Source: Phallus indusiatus (lineage: Eukaryota > Basidiomycota > Agaricomycetes > Phallales > Phallaceae). From it: 64,000 nucleotides of DNA. Positions 35,101 to 43,801 of the stretch are shown here, one piece after another (position 1 is the first letter of the stretch; each line of letters starts with the position of its first letter). Under the pieces are notes generated by a model. That model was not told where the DNA came from. It searched no databases and saw nothing but the letters and a program-made list of their open reading frames with translations. The stretch lies in NCBI GenBank assembly GCA_027605045.1, contig JAQFWX010000029.1:434001-498000 (forward strand), in the 5' to 3' direction. A program made the position numbers and the translations under genes.

Positions 35101-38100
35101 GGGGAGTAAATAGGGGGCCCTGCTGCACGTTGGTAGATCGGGAATGGGCTGGGTCGAATTCGAGAGATCGGAATCGACGCAAGAGGGGTTGAAGTCGAAT
35201 TACCAGCAACAACTCGATGTTGGGTGGCGTTGAAAGCGTCATTGGTATGACGAGCTTGATCGAAGAGTCTAGCAGCCTGAACCCAACCTTCGTAATCGCT
35301 ATAATCGGGTCGGTTCTGCATCGTTCCCACTTTACTAGAGATCTCCCGGTCTAAACCCTGTCGGTAATACGTTGTCAGCGCAAGGCCATCATGAATCGTA
35401 AATCCCGCGCGATCTACGATTATGCGAAATGCATCGGTGTAATCGTCCACATTTCGACCTCCTTGAGCATAACGTCCCGAAAGAAGGAGATTCAGTGCAT
35501 CTTCGGCTTCGGTTACTGGGAAGAATTCAGAGCGAAACTTTTGTCGGAAATCTTCCCAGGTCTCATAAGGAGCTAATCCCCGGTTGTACTGGGCCTGAAC
35601 AAGTTCGGCGAAGGCACCAGCACGCCCGCTATTCATGTAGGATAGTACCCAGATGACTTTGGTACTAAGGTTCGGGAAATCGCCACCGCATACACTCATG
35701 TAGAGTTCGACAGAGTTCCAGAACGTACGGCCGTTTTTGCGATCTCCATCATAGGCAAGAGGTACAGCGGGGCGAGTGTTTCGAGATGATCTCGTCTCGT
35801 TTTGAGGGTTTGGAGACGAAGCTCCAGGATTAGGGGTGTTCGGATTAGCGGGATCAGCAGTAGAAGCCTGGGGGGGAAGAAGTCGGTTGAGATGGGTTAC
35901 AAGCTCTTCCATTCTTTGTTCAATCGCAGTGAGACGAATGATGGGGTCGGTCTCAGCTTGCTCCATGACGAAAGGAATCAAAGAACGAAGGGTGGAGGGG
36001 TCGTTTTATGGGCGAAAAATGTCGGGAACGTCTGAGACAATGCTGACGAAGAGTTTCCGAAAGAAAACGACGATAGAAACGACCGATCCGAAGGTAGAAG
36101 CTTGTTCTACTGTTAGGGCAACTCAGGGCACACACCTAGAGGAGGGAAAACCTAAGATCTATTGGGGGACAACGACTAACTACTCACCTAGAGGAGGGAA
36201 AACCTAAGAGAACAAGCTTAGGTATCCCCCTCTAGGGAAATCGCATATAAGTTGTTATGGAACTCCTTGATGTGCCAATCAAATAGAGTTACACACAATT
36301 ACTTGTTAAGCGTTTCGTCTAGATTCGTGTCCAACTAAAAGGTAAGGCCAGGAATAGCTGTACTTATGCGAAAGTTTCCCGATCTATAGAAATGTTAGTT
36401 GAACAATAGAGGTTAAGAGGGAGACTTGTAGCACAAGTCTCAGATAGAGTTAGATAAGAGGTTTGATAAGCGCGCTTTGTCAAAGTGACCCTTTTGTTGT
36501 TACTAAGCTTTATTAGCTAACACTGGATGTGTGGTACAACAAAAAAAGATGATGATACATGATTTTCTGAGCCCTATTTATACACATTTAGGGCTAAACT
36601 ATTCTACTCGCTACCTAATAATCACTGGAGGCATTGTAGGGTTTAGCCAAAAAAAGGATCCTAAGAAAATCATAGTTTGAGGTATAGACTATTGATGATT
36701 TACCAAGTTGCACAAGTATATTATAACTAATACTCAGATTAAAGGATTCTGGCTTGCAAAATCATCAGTATGCTGCTATTATTATCTTAGTTAAATTCTA
36801 TAATTATTTTTACTTATATAACACTATGAATAACCTTTTCTATTCAGTCAAACAGTATACAAACTAAAACATATATTATTATTAACCATAGTGGAAAATT
36901 ATATATTCAAATTGATATGATTACTTGTCAATACAGAATATTATCATAATTGTGAGGGAGTGGGAAATATTGAGTTTCTGTGTAATTAAAACTTAAGGTC
37001 ACAATTTGTGACATTAGAGTTTTCTCAAGATTTTCCAGGAATCCATGTATTATTAAGGTTTTCCCAGGAAAACTCTAATATTATAAAGAGTATTCTCATG
37101 CTTAAAATTAAGCTTTTCCCATGCATCCAAATTATAATAGAAATATATTCTCATAATAAATATAAACAATATTTTCAGAACATTCTTCAATATGAATGAT
37201 AATAATATAAGTTTGACTCTGTTTATTATTTTACTGAATGGATAACATTGATCATGGGCTTATATGACAAAGAATTATTACATAATTCAACCAAGATAAT
37301 TATAACAGTATACTGACAATTTTCCAAACCAGAATTCCTTGATCTGAGTATTAGTTATAATGTGATTGTTGTTAGGGCGACTCAGGGCACACACCTAGAG
37401 GGCAGGAAACCTAAGCTCTATTGATGAACGACGACTAACTACTCACCTAGAGGGCAGGAAACCTAAGAGAACAAGCTTAGGGATCCCCCTCTAGGGCTAC
37501 GCTACATATACTATGTGGAAGCGCTCGGGGACAATAGATGAGTATCGCCGCGGGATCCGAGGTGATAAAAGGGAGTTCGAAGAGGTTCGGAGAATTTGAT
37601 CGGAGTTCGAATTCGAAGAGATCGAAAGGAATAGATAATAGAGAACGAGAGATGACAGAACTATAGTTCAAGTTCTCGGAACCCAAACTCGAAGTCTCGG
37701 AAAGGAATCAGAAGGGAGAAAGGAACATCGGAACACAAGGAAATGAAGAAATAACGACACGGAAGACATGAAGCTAGCGTACCCTGACAATTGTGCAATT
37801 TGGTAAATTGTCACGCCCGACGTGCCCCGTGACCTTTTCCGAGATATTACGTAAGTCACACCCCGTGATCCGTTATCTCCCCCAAGTACGCATCCCGTAC
37901 GACGTGCATACTACTCCGTACTTTATGCACAGCCCCCCGATCCACTCATTTCCAAATGGGGGTTGTCCGCTCGATGTTCTGACTAACCAGGGGTTCGGTT
38001 AGTCCGGACTCTGCCCGTTCTATCCATCCTAGAAACCACCATTCCTTTCTTATCCTTTTCTCCTTTTAGTATAGACACCTTACACTCATGTATTTAAGCC

Positions 38101-41100
38101 CCAGTTTCGTAGCTGGGTCTCTTCAGTCAGAATATAATCTATTCTTCTCTCTTATCTACTCCGTCTCTGTTCTTCTCCATACTCTGCGTGCTCGTCTCGT
38201 ACTTAGTTGCGGACTTGCACGTAGTTCAAGTCCCAGTCGTCGTCAGACCTCTTGGGCAATCTAAGTTCGTCGCCGTACTTAACGTCGGACTTGTGCATAC
38301 TAGTTACGTACTTCTCTCGTTCTCTGAAATCGAGGGATAACTGAAGTTGGGCGAGTGGGCGCAGCATACAAGCTGAAGCCAAGTCCCTCACACCCGTACT
38401 CTCCGTAATCTCTTTATCCGCACGCACGTGTTACGTACTATACCGGACTTATCCGGGATAGGCTCGGAACACGGCGCTTGACATAAATCATCAATAGTCT
38501 ATACCTCGAACTATAATTTTCTTAAGATCCTTTTTTTGGCTAAACCCTACAATGTCTCCAGTGAATTACATAGTAAATGACACAAGAGATGACACAATAT
38601 TTGAGATGGAAAAATAGATAAGGATAAATAAACGTAACCTTTTTCCTACTAATTACCCTTGGCTGAAGTGTTTTGCCGGATGATGTCATGTATGATCGAA
38701 GTGGCAAAAGGATTGGAAAAGAAAATAGAAGTGGAAGACGAGAAATGTAGAAGTCCTTGGAGTATTTGGTTTTGTTTGTTTTTATGGAGTTTTGTTGCCG
38801 TAGCCTTATGTCTTGATGTTTTTGGTGAGGGAGATGAAGTGGTTACATAACATAAGTACAGGATATGAGGCGCCCGACTGATCCCCATGGGATCCGAGGA
38901 GATACAGACAGAAATCGAAATAAATCGAAAAGATCGAGAGATTGAGAAAACGATGAAAATAGTGGAAACGACAAAATACGGGAAATGATGGAAATCGAAG
39001 TGCGAAATGAAATCGAAAGAAATCGAAGAAATCGAATAATAGGGCAAGGCGCTAGCGTACCGTAACAGTTTGACGTTCACACATAGCTGGAAGACTCAGT
39101 TGAGGATCAAATTCAGCAAATCCTCGGTGAAAAAACTGTTCAGGCCTATGTGTTAACTCATTGTCGACGTGAGTTGATGCATGGGGTGTGGGTAATTTTG
39201 CTGGATGAAAGTTTTGAAGATGCATACAAAAATGGGATTGTAGTACTTTGTCCAGATGGAATTTACCGAAGAGTTTTCCTGAGAATTTTCACATATTCTG
39301 CTGATTACCCTGAAAAGTGCGTTCTTCACATCATCCTATTCACTATCCTCCATGTACTGAATAACTGCCAGGGTTCTCTTGGCCACAATTCGTGACAAAG
39401 GAAATTGTCCATGTCCGCGATGTCTGATTGCAAAAGATCGCATTCACTTCATGGGATCTGTTCGTGATTCCAGGAAGCGGGATACCATGATCTGGAAGGA
39501 CAATTCTGAACGAAAATACAGTGTCACTAAAGCACGGAAGTTAATATATGAAGATGGTGCCGGGTTGCGCAGTGCAGCAGTTGAACGTCTCCTCAAACCA
39601 CGTTCTTTAGTGCCTACACTGGTGAGTACATATATATGTTAACTAGCTCTTCTGATTCACATGTTCCTTGAGAATGCTTTCTCTCAAAAATTATCCTCCC
39701 TAGGATTTGATTTTCATCGCATGCTGGTGGTAGACTTTCTACATGAAATTGAGTTAGGCGTGTGGAAGATGGTATTAACTCATTTTATTCGGATTTTGAA
39801 TATGGAAGGAGAAAAGCGGGTGCATGAGCTAAACTCGAGGTGTGTTTTTATTTATGATATCTTGCCCGGACTTATCAATGGTCATAGATATCGATTAATA
39901 CCTACTTTTGGTCGAGATACGATCCGTCGTTTTAGTGACAATGTTGCTGACATGAAGAAATTAGCTGCTCGCGACTTCGAGGACATTCTTCAGGTGCGTG
40001 TCAATTCTTTATAGCAATCTGGATCTAATTCGCCCTAGTGTGCTATTCCGGCATTTGAAGGTTTGTTTCCTGAACCATTGGATACACTCATCCAAAAACT
40101 TTTATTTTCATTTTCACTGTGGCATGGCATTTGCAAGCTTCGTTTGCATACCCAGGAGACTATTACATTTTTACGTCTTCTTACTTATGAGGTTGGTCAA
40201 ATTTTGCGCCAATTGGAAATGACCACTCGTGAAATGTCAATACGGGAATTGCCATGTGAAGTCGAGGCACGCATTGACAAACAATCCAAAAGCGGGAAAA
40301 AGGTCATTTCAAGCCAGGCTCGTTTCAAGAAATTGAACCTTTCTACCTATAAATTTCATGCTATGGGAGACTACGCTAGCACAATTGAATTAATGGGAAC
40401 CATTGAGTCGTATTCCACCCAAGCAGTATGTGTATGCATTATATGATTTGAGGCAATTTTATGGATTAATTTTAGGGGGAATTACAACACCGCACGGTCA
40501 AGCGACGATATCATCGGGCCTCCAAGGCCCAAACAGCCAGGAGTCTAGCCCAAATTGACATGCAAGAGCGTCATAATGCTGCAATTCAGCAGCACATTAA
40601 TCCTGACCATATCCCCAAGGACATGGATGAGCACATTCCTTATCTCCCGCCGAGTCAACATTATTATATCTCAACGAGTCGGAAATCTGCCATCTCCATC
40701 TCACGTTTTCTACAGCAAAACAAGGATGATGCGGCCATTACTGTAACAATCTAACATTTTCCATTGACTTTTCTGAATATTTTTCCCTAGGACTTCGTGA
40801 AACGATTGAAAAATCATATTTTAGGACGACTCATGGACTTAGAGTACAATGGCGATGAAACCGAGTTTACGGCTGAAGACCGAAGTCGAGTCTTTATCAA
40901 GAAAGAGCGTATATATAAACACAAAACCTGTCGAGTGAACTTTACGACTTACGACATTCGGCGTAGCCAAGATGTGATCAACCCGAAGAATGGACATTCA
41001 GATATCATGGTGTTCTCACACGAAGACCAGTCTCTTCCCAACTCACACCCCTTTTGGTATGCTCGCGTCATTGGCATTTATCATGTCGAGGCTTCACAGA

Positions 41101-41786
41101 GGTTGGAAAATGGAGAGTATACACCATATGTTGCCATTCCTTTTTTATGGGTGCGCTGGTTTGGCAAAGACTATGGGCTTGGAGCAGGACGCAAAAAAAG
41201 ATCTCTCGACCGGGTTGCATTTGTCACTGAAGACGATGACACTGAACCTTTTGGGTTCCTGGATCCATCTTTCATTTTGCGGGCTGCTCACATTATACCA
41301 GCATTTGCATATGGACGTACTGAAGATACCCCTCTCAGTAGTTCACCATTATCTCACCCGTGTGTAATGGAATCCAGGGATTGGCGATATTACTATGTTA
41401 ACCGGTGGGTTTCACACTGCTTAAATTCTCACACATGATTTTAACCCAAGTGTATTAGCTTTGCAGACCGTGACACCTTAATGCGCTATGTAGGAGGAGC
41501 TATCGGTCACTCCAACTTGAACGTACCAACCAGACCAAGCGAAAACACCGAAGACCTTAATCACTGGGAGGATCCTGAGCATGCCCATGAAGACCGGGAT
41601 GACAGCAGCGTTGACATTGATGACTATGATATAGATGAAACAATAGACTTGGAAGAGGATTGTGAAGAGAATAACGCACTTGCAAATTCAGAAGCGGAAA
41701 CTGAGGAGTGGGACAGTAGCTCAAGCTCAGGAGACGAATCTGCTGATGATGGTGAATTAGTTAACGACAGCTATGTTTCAGCTTGA
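26187..41786 (+). CDS. Plavaka-type transposase (CACTA/KDZ-related), ten exons, intron 2 carries a Gypsy element
   Basis: Plavaka elements are DNA transposons abundant in Agaricomycetes. Exons: 26187-26435, 26486-27469, 39087-39316, 39372-39621, 39673-39839, 39888-39993, 40039-40425, 40476-40742, 40791-41404, 41459-41786. All phases fit and give about 1193 residues without a stop. The N-terminus has a zinc-finger-like C-x-C...H-x3-C pattern (CICGTF...HQKKC). Family blocks: LMFWSDATHLTNFGTAKLWP, HVAYIPS, LLATIRDKGNCPCPRC, FDFHRMLVVDFLHEIELGVWK, RRFSDNVADMKK and WVRWFGKDYGLGAG, with an acidic Ser-rich tail. Intron 2 (27470-39086) contains the whole retrotransposon stack antisense to this gene. 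I could not find terminal inverted repeats, so the transposon ends are undefined. The start codon choice (26187) follows the zinc-finger-like block. Confidence 0.85.
27512..27863 (-). repeat. 3' LTR of the Gypsy element (352 bp)
   Basis: TG...CA ends. The left third has a duplicated motif CTAGAGGAGGGAAAACCTAA and its inverted partner CTTAGGTATCCCCCTCTAG; the right part is A-rich with repeated AAATCGAAA. By eye identical over its length to the two parts of the other LTR. Confidence 0.9.
27864..27880 (-). other. Polypurine tract next to the 3' LTR
   Basis: On the minus strand the bases just before the LTR read GTTGAAGGGGGGGGTGA, a purine run expected as primer for plus-strand DNA synthesis. 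It confirms the minus orientation of the element. Confidence 0.75.
27906..29144 (-). pseudogene. Gypsy integrase with C-terminal chromodomain
   Basis: Integrase joins element DNA to the host genome. The zinc-binding HHCC region ends with CDTC; the catalytic core shows SVDFIVELP, SDRGPQFSS and TDGQTERANAE (D, D, E). The chromodomain (ILDSRVFRRRLEFKVRWEGY, then WVPEKD) near the C-terminus places it among chromoviruses, whose chromodomains steer insertion to heterochromatin. The reading frame is open here but is cut from RNase H by TGA at 29145-29147, where the family would read ...VSRTFWWPG; CGA to TGA would explain it. Confidence 0.88.
29145..29783 (-). pseudogene. Gypsy RNase H and integrase N-terminal zinc region
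   Basis: Starts right after a solo LTR insertion: SPVERNYEIHDKEMLAI continues the SKSLS of the upstream part once the insert is removed. RNase H residues visible are the EMLAI Glu and the RTDHKNLEY Asp; then RRQARW and HIPGKSMGKPDGLSRR. The segment ends with HHDTKLAGHPGRFKT, the His pair of the integrase zinc finger, before the TGA at 29145. Confidence 0.88.
29784..30179 (-). mobile_element. Solo LTR (396 bp) inside RNase H, target duplication CTCAA
   Basis: Plus strand: TGTCAGGG...CCCTAACA, flanked by CTCAA at 29779-29783 and 30180-30184. Removing it with one duplication restores SKSLSPVERNYE. It is related to the host element's LTR (shared CTAGAGG and CCTAAGAGAACAAGCTTAGG blocks) but from another subfamily. 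It contains the GC palindrome CGCGCGCGTCGCGCGC near 29930. Confidence 0.88.
30185..31375 (-). pseudogene. Gypsy reverse transcriptase, one nonsense codon
   Basis: Copies element RNA into DNA. Blocks in order on the minus strand: MFHDFEDIFAKESFDSLP, PLSPNEQKELDTFLEE, PSKSPMASPVFFIKKKDGSL, FTKLDVRWGYNNVRIKEGD, FFGLTNSPATFQTMMNEI, the catalytic VYIDDILIYT (YxDD as YIDD), LGLIISENTVEMDP, SFLGFANFYRRFIKDFS and ADSSDFATGAVLSQ. TGA at 30836-30838 stands where CGA (Arg of FRTNRGLFEP) is expected; otherwise this part is uninterrupted. Confidence 0.9.
31376..31615. mobile_element. Short AT-rich insertion (about 240 bp) between protease linker and RT
   Basis: The pol frame reads ...RLAQAH before it and HVAATQYLQHA after it, so the insert is foreign. 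One end carries a hairpin (TGTAGGGAGC / GCTCCCTTACA on plus). I found no convincing target duplication and no clean TG...CA pair; the type is undefined. Confidence 0.5.
31616..31808 (-). pseudogene. Gypsy pol linker between protease and RT
   Basis: Reads VTLDETESIDPDMPDLV...LAQAH in the pol frame. Enclosed by insertions on both sides; it is a pol fragment, not an independent gene. Confidence 0.8.
31809..32435 (+). mobile_element. Solo LTR (627 bp), target duplication GACAG
   Basis: Begins TGTCACGCCCGCG and ends GCGCGTAACA, with GACAG at 31804-31808 and 32436-32440. Removing it lets the pol frame read ...IPPVTLDE. A TATTTAA box (31965-31974) lies inside. The TGTCACGCCCG start is shared with the solo LTR at 37809. 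Confidence 0.85.
32441..32544 (-). pseudogene. 104-bp fragment of Gypsy pol stranded between two insertions
   Basis: When the insertions on both sides are removed this piece supplies ELTRCNPECRSCRPPPVEKK and more, continuing the protease frame (STGEV) into VTLDETES without a stop. It proves both excision models. Confidence 0.85.
32545..34169 (+). mobile_element. TG...CA insertion (1.6 kb, about 1.27 kb without nested LTR), target duplication CTACC
   Basis: Starts TGTAAGGATACG, ends GTACCCTGACA, with CTACC at 32540-32544 and 34170-34174. It has a TATATAAACCC box near 33362 but no gene I can support (a 103-codon frame at 33360-33671 has no match). It looks like a long solo LTR and holds another solo LTR at 32941-33291. 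Confidence 0.75.
32941..33291 (+). mobile_element. Solo LTR (351 bp) of the same family as the host Gypsy, target duplication CTCAC
   Basis: CTCAC stands at 32936-32940 and 33292-33296. The sequence differs from the 352-bp LTRs at several positions (for instance GCGACTCAGG for GCAACTCAGG, and a one-base loss in AAAAGATCG). So this family has been active at more than one time. Confidence 0.9.
34175..34698 (-). pseudogene. Gypsy aspartic protease
   Basis: Retropepsin that cleaves the Gag-Pol polyprotein. The active site AMLDTGASGMFLDQDFV (D-T-G) is present, with GLPWFKAHNPVIDYSTGEV near the C-terminus. It is cut by the insertion at 34169. Its frame differs from that of gag, as is common in Ty3/Gypsy elements. 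Confidence 0.85.
34881..35981 (-). pseudogene. Gypsy Gag with CCHC zinc knuckle
   Basis: Structural protein of the virus-like particle. The likely start is ATG 35966 (MEQAETDPIIRL). A capsid-like helical region (YETWEDFRQKFRSEFFP, RYAQGGRNVDDYTDAFR) is followed by a Pro-rich linker and the knuckle CFRCGQLGHLVKDC. A TGA at 34881-34883 ends the frame, yet the same frame continues FMQTDEIDEILEQRFAQQ to about 34733; CGA to TGA would explain it. After that the pol frame takes over. Confidence 0.85.
36111..36252 (-). repeat. 5' LTR of the Gypsy element, first part
   Basis: 142 bp identical by eye to 27512-27653. Interrupted after TAAGT by the insertion at 36253; it continues at 38858. Confidence 0.9.
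37370..37789 (+). mobile_element. Solo LTR (420 bp), target duplication ATTGT
   Basis: TGTTAGGGCGACTC...GTACCCTGACA, with ATTGT at 37365-37369 and 37790-37794. Related to the host Gypsy LTR but with GGGCAGGAAACC in place of the GGAGGGAAAACC motif. Confidence 0.88.
37809..38483 (+). mobile_element. Solo LTR (675 bp), target duplication TAAAT
   Basis: TGTCACGCCCGACG...GGCGCTTGACA, with TAAAT at 37804-37808 and 38484-38488. It sits only 19 bp from the preceding solo LTR and splits one arm of the inverted repeat. Confidence 0.85.
38858..39067 (-). repeat. 5' LTR of the Gypsy element, second part
   Basis: 210 bp identical by eye to 27654-27863; ends CGTAACA before the GTTTG target duplication. 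Confidence 0.9.
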
Positions 41787-42235
41787 AGTATAATATAAAC
41801 ACCTGTTTTGAGCTCGTCCAAGGCCGATTGAACCGCCCCACAATGCTTGATTCAGTTGTCGGCTCTCGTCCAGAGTGTCCATAGCAGATGTCAACCTTCA
41901 AAAAAAGAATTAGCCAGAGCGCGTGCGGCTGAGAGGGAGGATTGTGGAGCACATATCAGTCTCATGACACGTGACGCGAGTTGTAAGGAGTTGTAAGAGC
42001 TGTTAGGCTCTCTCAGGGCACACAAGGGCATGCCCGGCCTATAATCCGTGTATAACTGACTTGCAACCCTAAACCCAAACCAAGGAGACGTTGCAACAGG
42101 TTGCAAGCCCGTTATAAGGCTTCTTAGTCTAACGCGGAGGCCTCGGCGCTTGTAAGGCTAAAAAATTTTTTGGCCGTTTTGCTGATGTTGGTGTTTCGCG
42201 CATGCTTGGCGAACAAAGCCTGTTCTGCTGGTAAC
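41787..42235. other. 3' flank of Plavaka gene, repeat-like, no gene
   Basis: Contains GTTGTAAGGAGTTGTAAG, GTTGCAACAGGTTGCAA and other short dyads, which may be part of a transposon end. A 43-bp block at its right edge recurs at 46051. Confidence 0.45.
42193..42235 (+). repeat. 43-bp direct repeat, left copy
   Basis: GTTTCGCGCATGCTTGGC...ACAAAGCCTGTTCTGCTGG. It matches 46051-46093 at 37 of 43 positions by eye and abuts the left edge of the duplicated DUF6533 fragment. Confidence 0.65.
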
Positions 42236-43020
42236 ACTTTCTAACAAATGTTCTCAATATCGTTAGTGGCTTCATAGAGCTCATAATATGCTGGTGGAAC
42301 ATATGGAGAACTTGGAGATCGAAGATCAGAGCCGGAATTAGAAACGGTGATGACCTTGTTTTTATATTCCTTAAACAGAGCAAGTTTCAATAAAATATCC
42401 CGCGAGACCATATCTAATAGTTCAATTAATTATCTCAGGAATACTGTTACAGTAAGCACATAACCCCGGATTTCTGTGAAGATGATAGTCCTGATGCTCT
42501 TCTATCTTCGGAGCAACTCTATCCACCATATTTGCAATTATACAAGTCTTAGTGAGTACTGTACATACTCTTGCTATATGTTATTGATTTTATTTTCATT
42601 TTCGGATGTAAGTCTGATTTCAGTCAGGACATAATCTTGATTAGAACGCAGCATCCGATATGTTAGTCGCCTTCAAAAACAGGTGCGATAAAATGATTTT
42701 CTCTTTAGATTTTCTGTTGAATTTTCTATCAAAGCTTCGTAGCTATTTTGGTTTCCGATTTCGTTTTGGATCTTCGTCAACGCAATGCTGTGCTGATGAA
42801 AGCCAGCGACATATCCCTGCTAACACTTCAGATTCAAAGTGTTCTACAGCATGTTCACCAGTCTCTCTTGGTGGAAATGGGTGATCAAGAAGAAAACATG
42901 AATTTGGATGTTGGGAACGGCGATTTTGATTATCTTGCTGAACTGCCGGCGGATACCAGCCAACCTACTAAAGCCGTTCAAGATCTGGATGACCATCAGT
43001 CTGGAGCAGATCGTGTGTAA
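42236..43020 (+). pseudogene. DUF6533 3' fragment, copy C
   Basis: Matches copy B from within exon 9 to the stop. Exons 1-8 are absent. Three acceptors are lost relative to B: before exon 10 (AATTAGTT to AATTAATT), before exon 11 (TTCTAGCTTC to TTCTATCTTC) and before exon 12 (CTCAGTTTTC to TTCATTTTC). Exon 13 and exon 14 sites remain. The last exon still reads LDLRQRNAVLMKAS... to TAA 43018-43020. No product of the family is expected. Confidence 0.85.
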
Positions 43021-43801
43021 CATTGGTAAATGTGTTCACATTCTATCGGAACTTCTAAATGAATTTTGTATGGATCTTAATTAATGCGAAATATTAATTT
43101 CTTCATGAAAAGCATACGCGTGGCTCTCTGGAACGAAACACTACACGATACATTTACTCACTCGTGAACTACATATGTTCTTGGAATGTTTTATTAATAT
43201 CTGTAATAAACGGGTAAACCACAAGTATAATGGCTAGGTATCCTTAAGCTTTTGAATGATGCGCCAGTCGTTTTTATATTTGCTCCTTTCATGGACCTTA
43301 AGAAGTATTGGTGAAAATCCGATGGATCTTGGAATCGTACGTGTTACGTGTAATATTTGTCGTCGTCGTGAATAGAAAAATAGATTCTCTCAGCTCTAAA
43401 CAATTGTCCAATCCTTGGAGCATGGTATGAAATGATGTTATATTTATTGGCGACGAAGTTGGACAAATACCTTGGACACTCCCTTTTGAACCTCTACTAG
43501 CTATAGTAGTTACCTTTTCCATCGCGGCACGCGGCACACCGACATACCCCAGGTTATCGTCACATCCAATTTAAGGCACATCAGGTTCATGAGAGATTGA
43601 ATCAAAATGACCCATTCATCGTCGGAATTAAATTGATAAAATGTTGTAGTGTATTGTGCAAAGCAAAAGAACAATAAATGAGTGGCGAATTTTAGACGTC
43701 CAGTGACAACCTTTTGAAGCGCCCGTAACCGATTTGTCACAGTATAGCAAGCGCAGCGCGCATAGGCTTGTAGGCCGACACTTCCAACCATTTCTTGACC
43801 G
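43021..43801. other. Intergenic within duplication unit 2
   Basis: Equivalent of 21234-22013; promoter of the F-box copy 2. No gene seen. Confidence 0.5.

Larger units (their letters stand above)
36253..38852 (+). mobile_element. TG...CA insertion inside the 5' LTR, target duplication TAAGT, with inverted arms and two nested solo LTRs
   Basis: Starts TGTTATGG and ends ACATAACA, with TAAGT at 36248-36252 and 38853-38857. Without the two nested LTRs it is about 1.5 kb. Two arms of about 94 bp, 36622-36715 and 37790-37808 plus 38489-38564, are inverted copies (shared TGTAGGGTTTAGCCAAAAAA and GAGGTATAGACTATTGATGA). The loop 36716-37369 is AT-rich without a gene. It could be a long solo LTR or a non-autonomous element. 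Confidence 0.75.
27512..39067 (-). mobile_element. Ty3/Gypsy chromovirus inserted in the Plavaka intron, interrupted by several later insertions
   Basis: Bounded by direct repeats beginning TGTTAGGGC and ending CGTAACA. The 5-bp target duplication GTTTG stands at 27507-27511 and 39068-39072, and without the insert the host intron reads through. Gene order on the minus strand is gag, protease, RT, RNase H, integrase with chromodomain, a Ty3/Gypsy order. It is split by TG...CA insertions at 29784, 31809, 32545 and 36253 and by an insert of unclear type near 31376. It cannot be autonomous as it stands. Confidence 0.9.

Noticed and set aside
26187..41786. Terminal inverted repeats of Plavaka
   Set aside because: I compared the flanks (25950-26140 with the reverse of 41790-42230) and saw no convincing match; the ends may lie elsewhere or be degraded.
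41950..42235. Helitron 3' end
   Set aside because: Short dyads are present, but I could not find a CTRR terminus after a hairpin or any Rep/helicase sequence.
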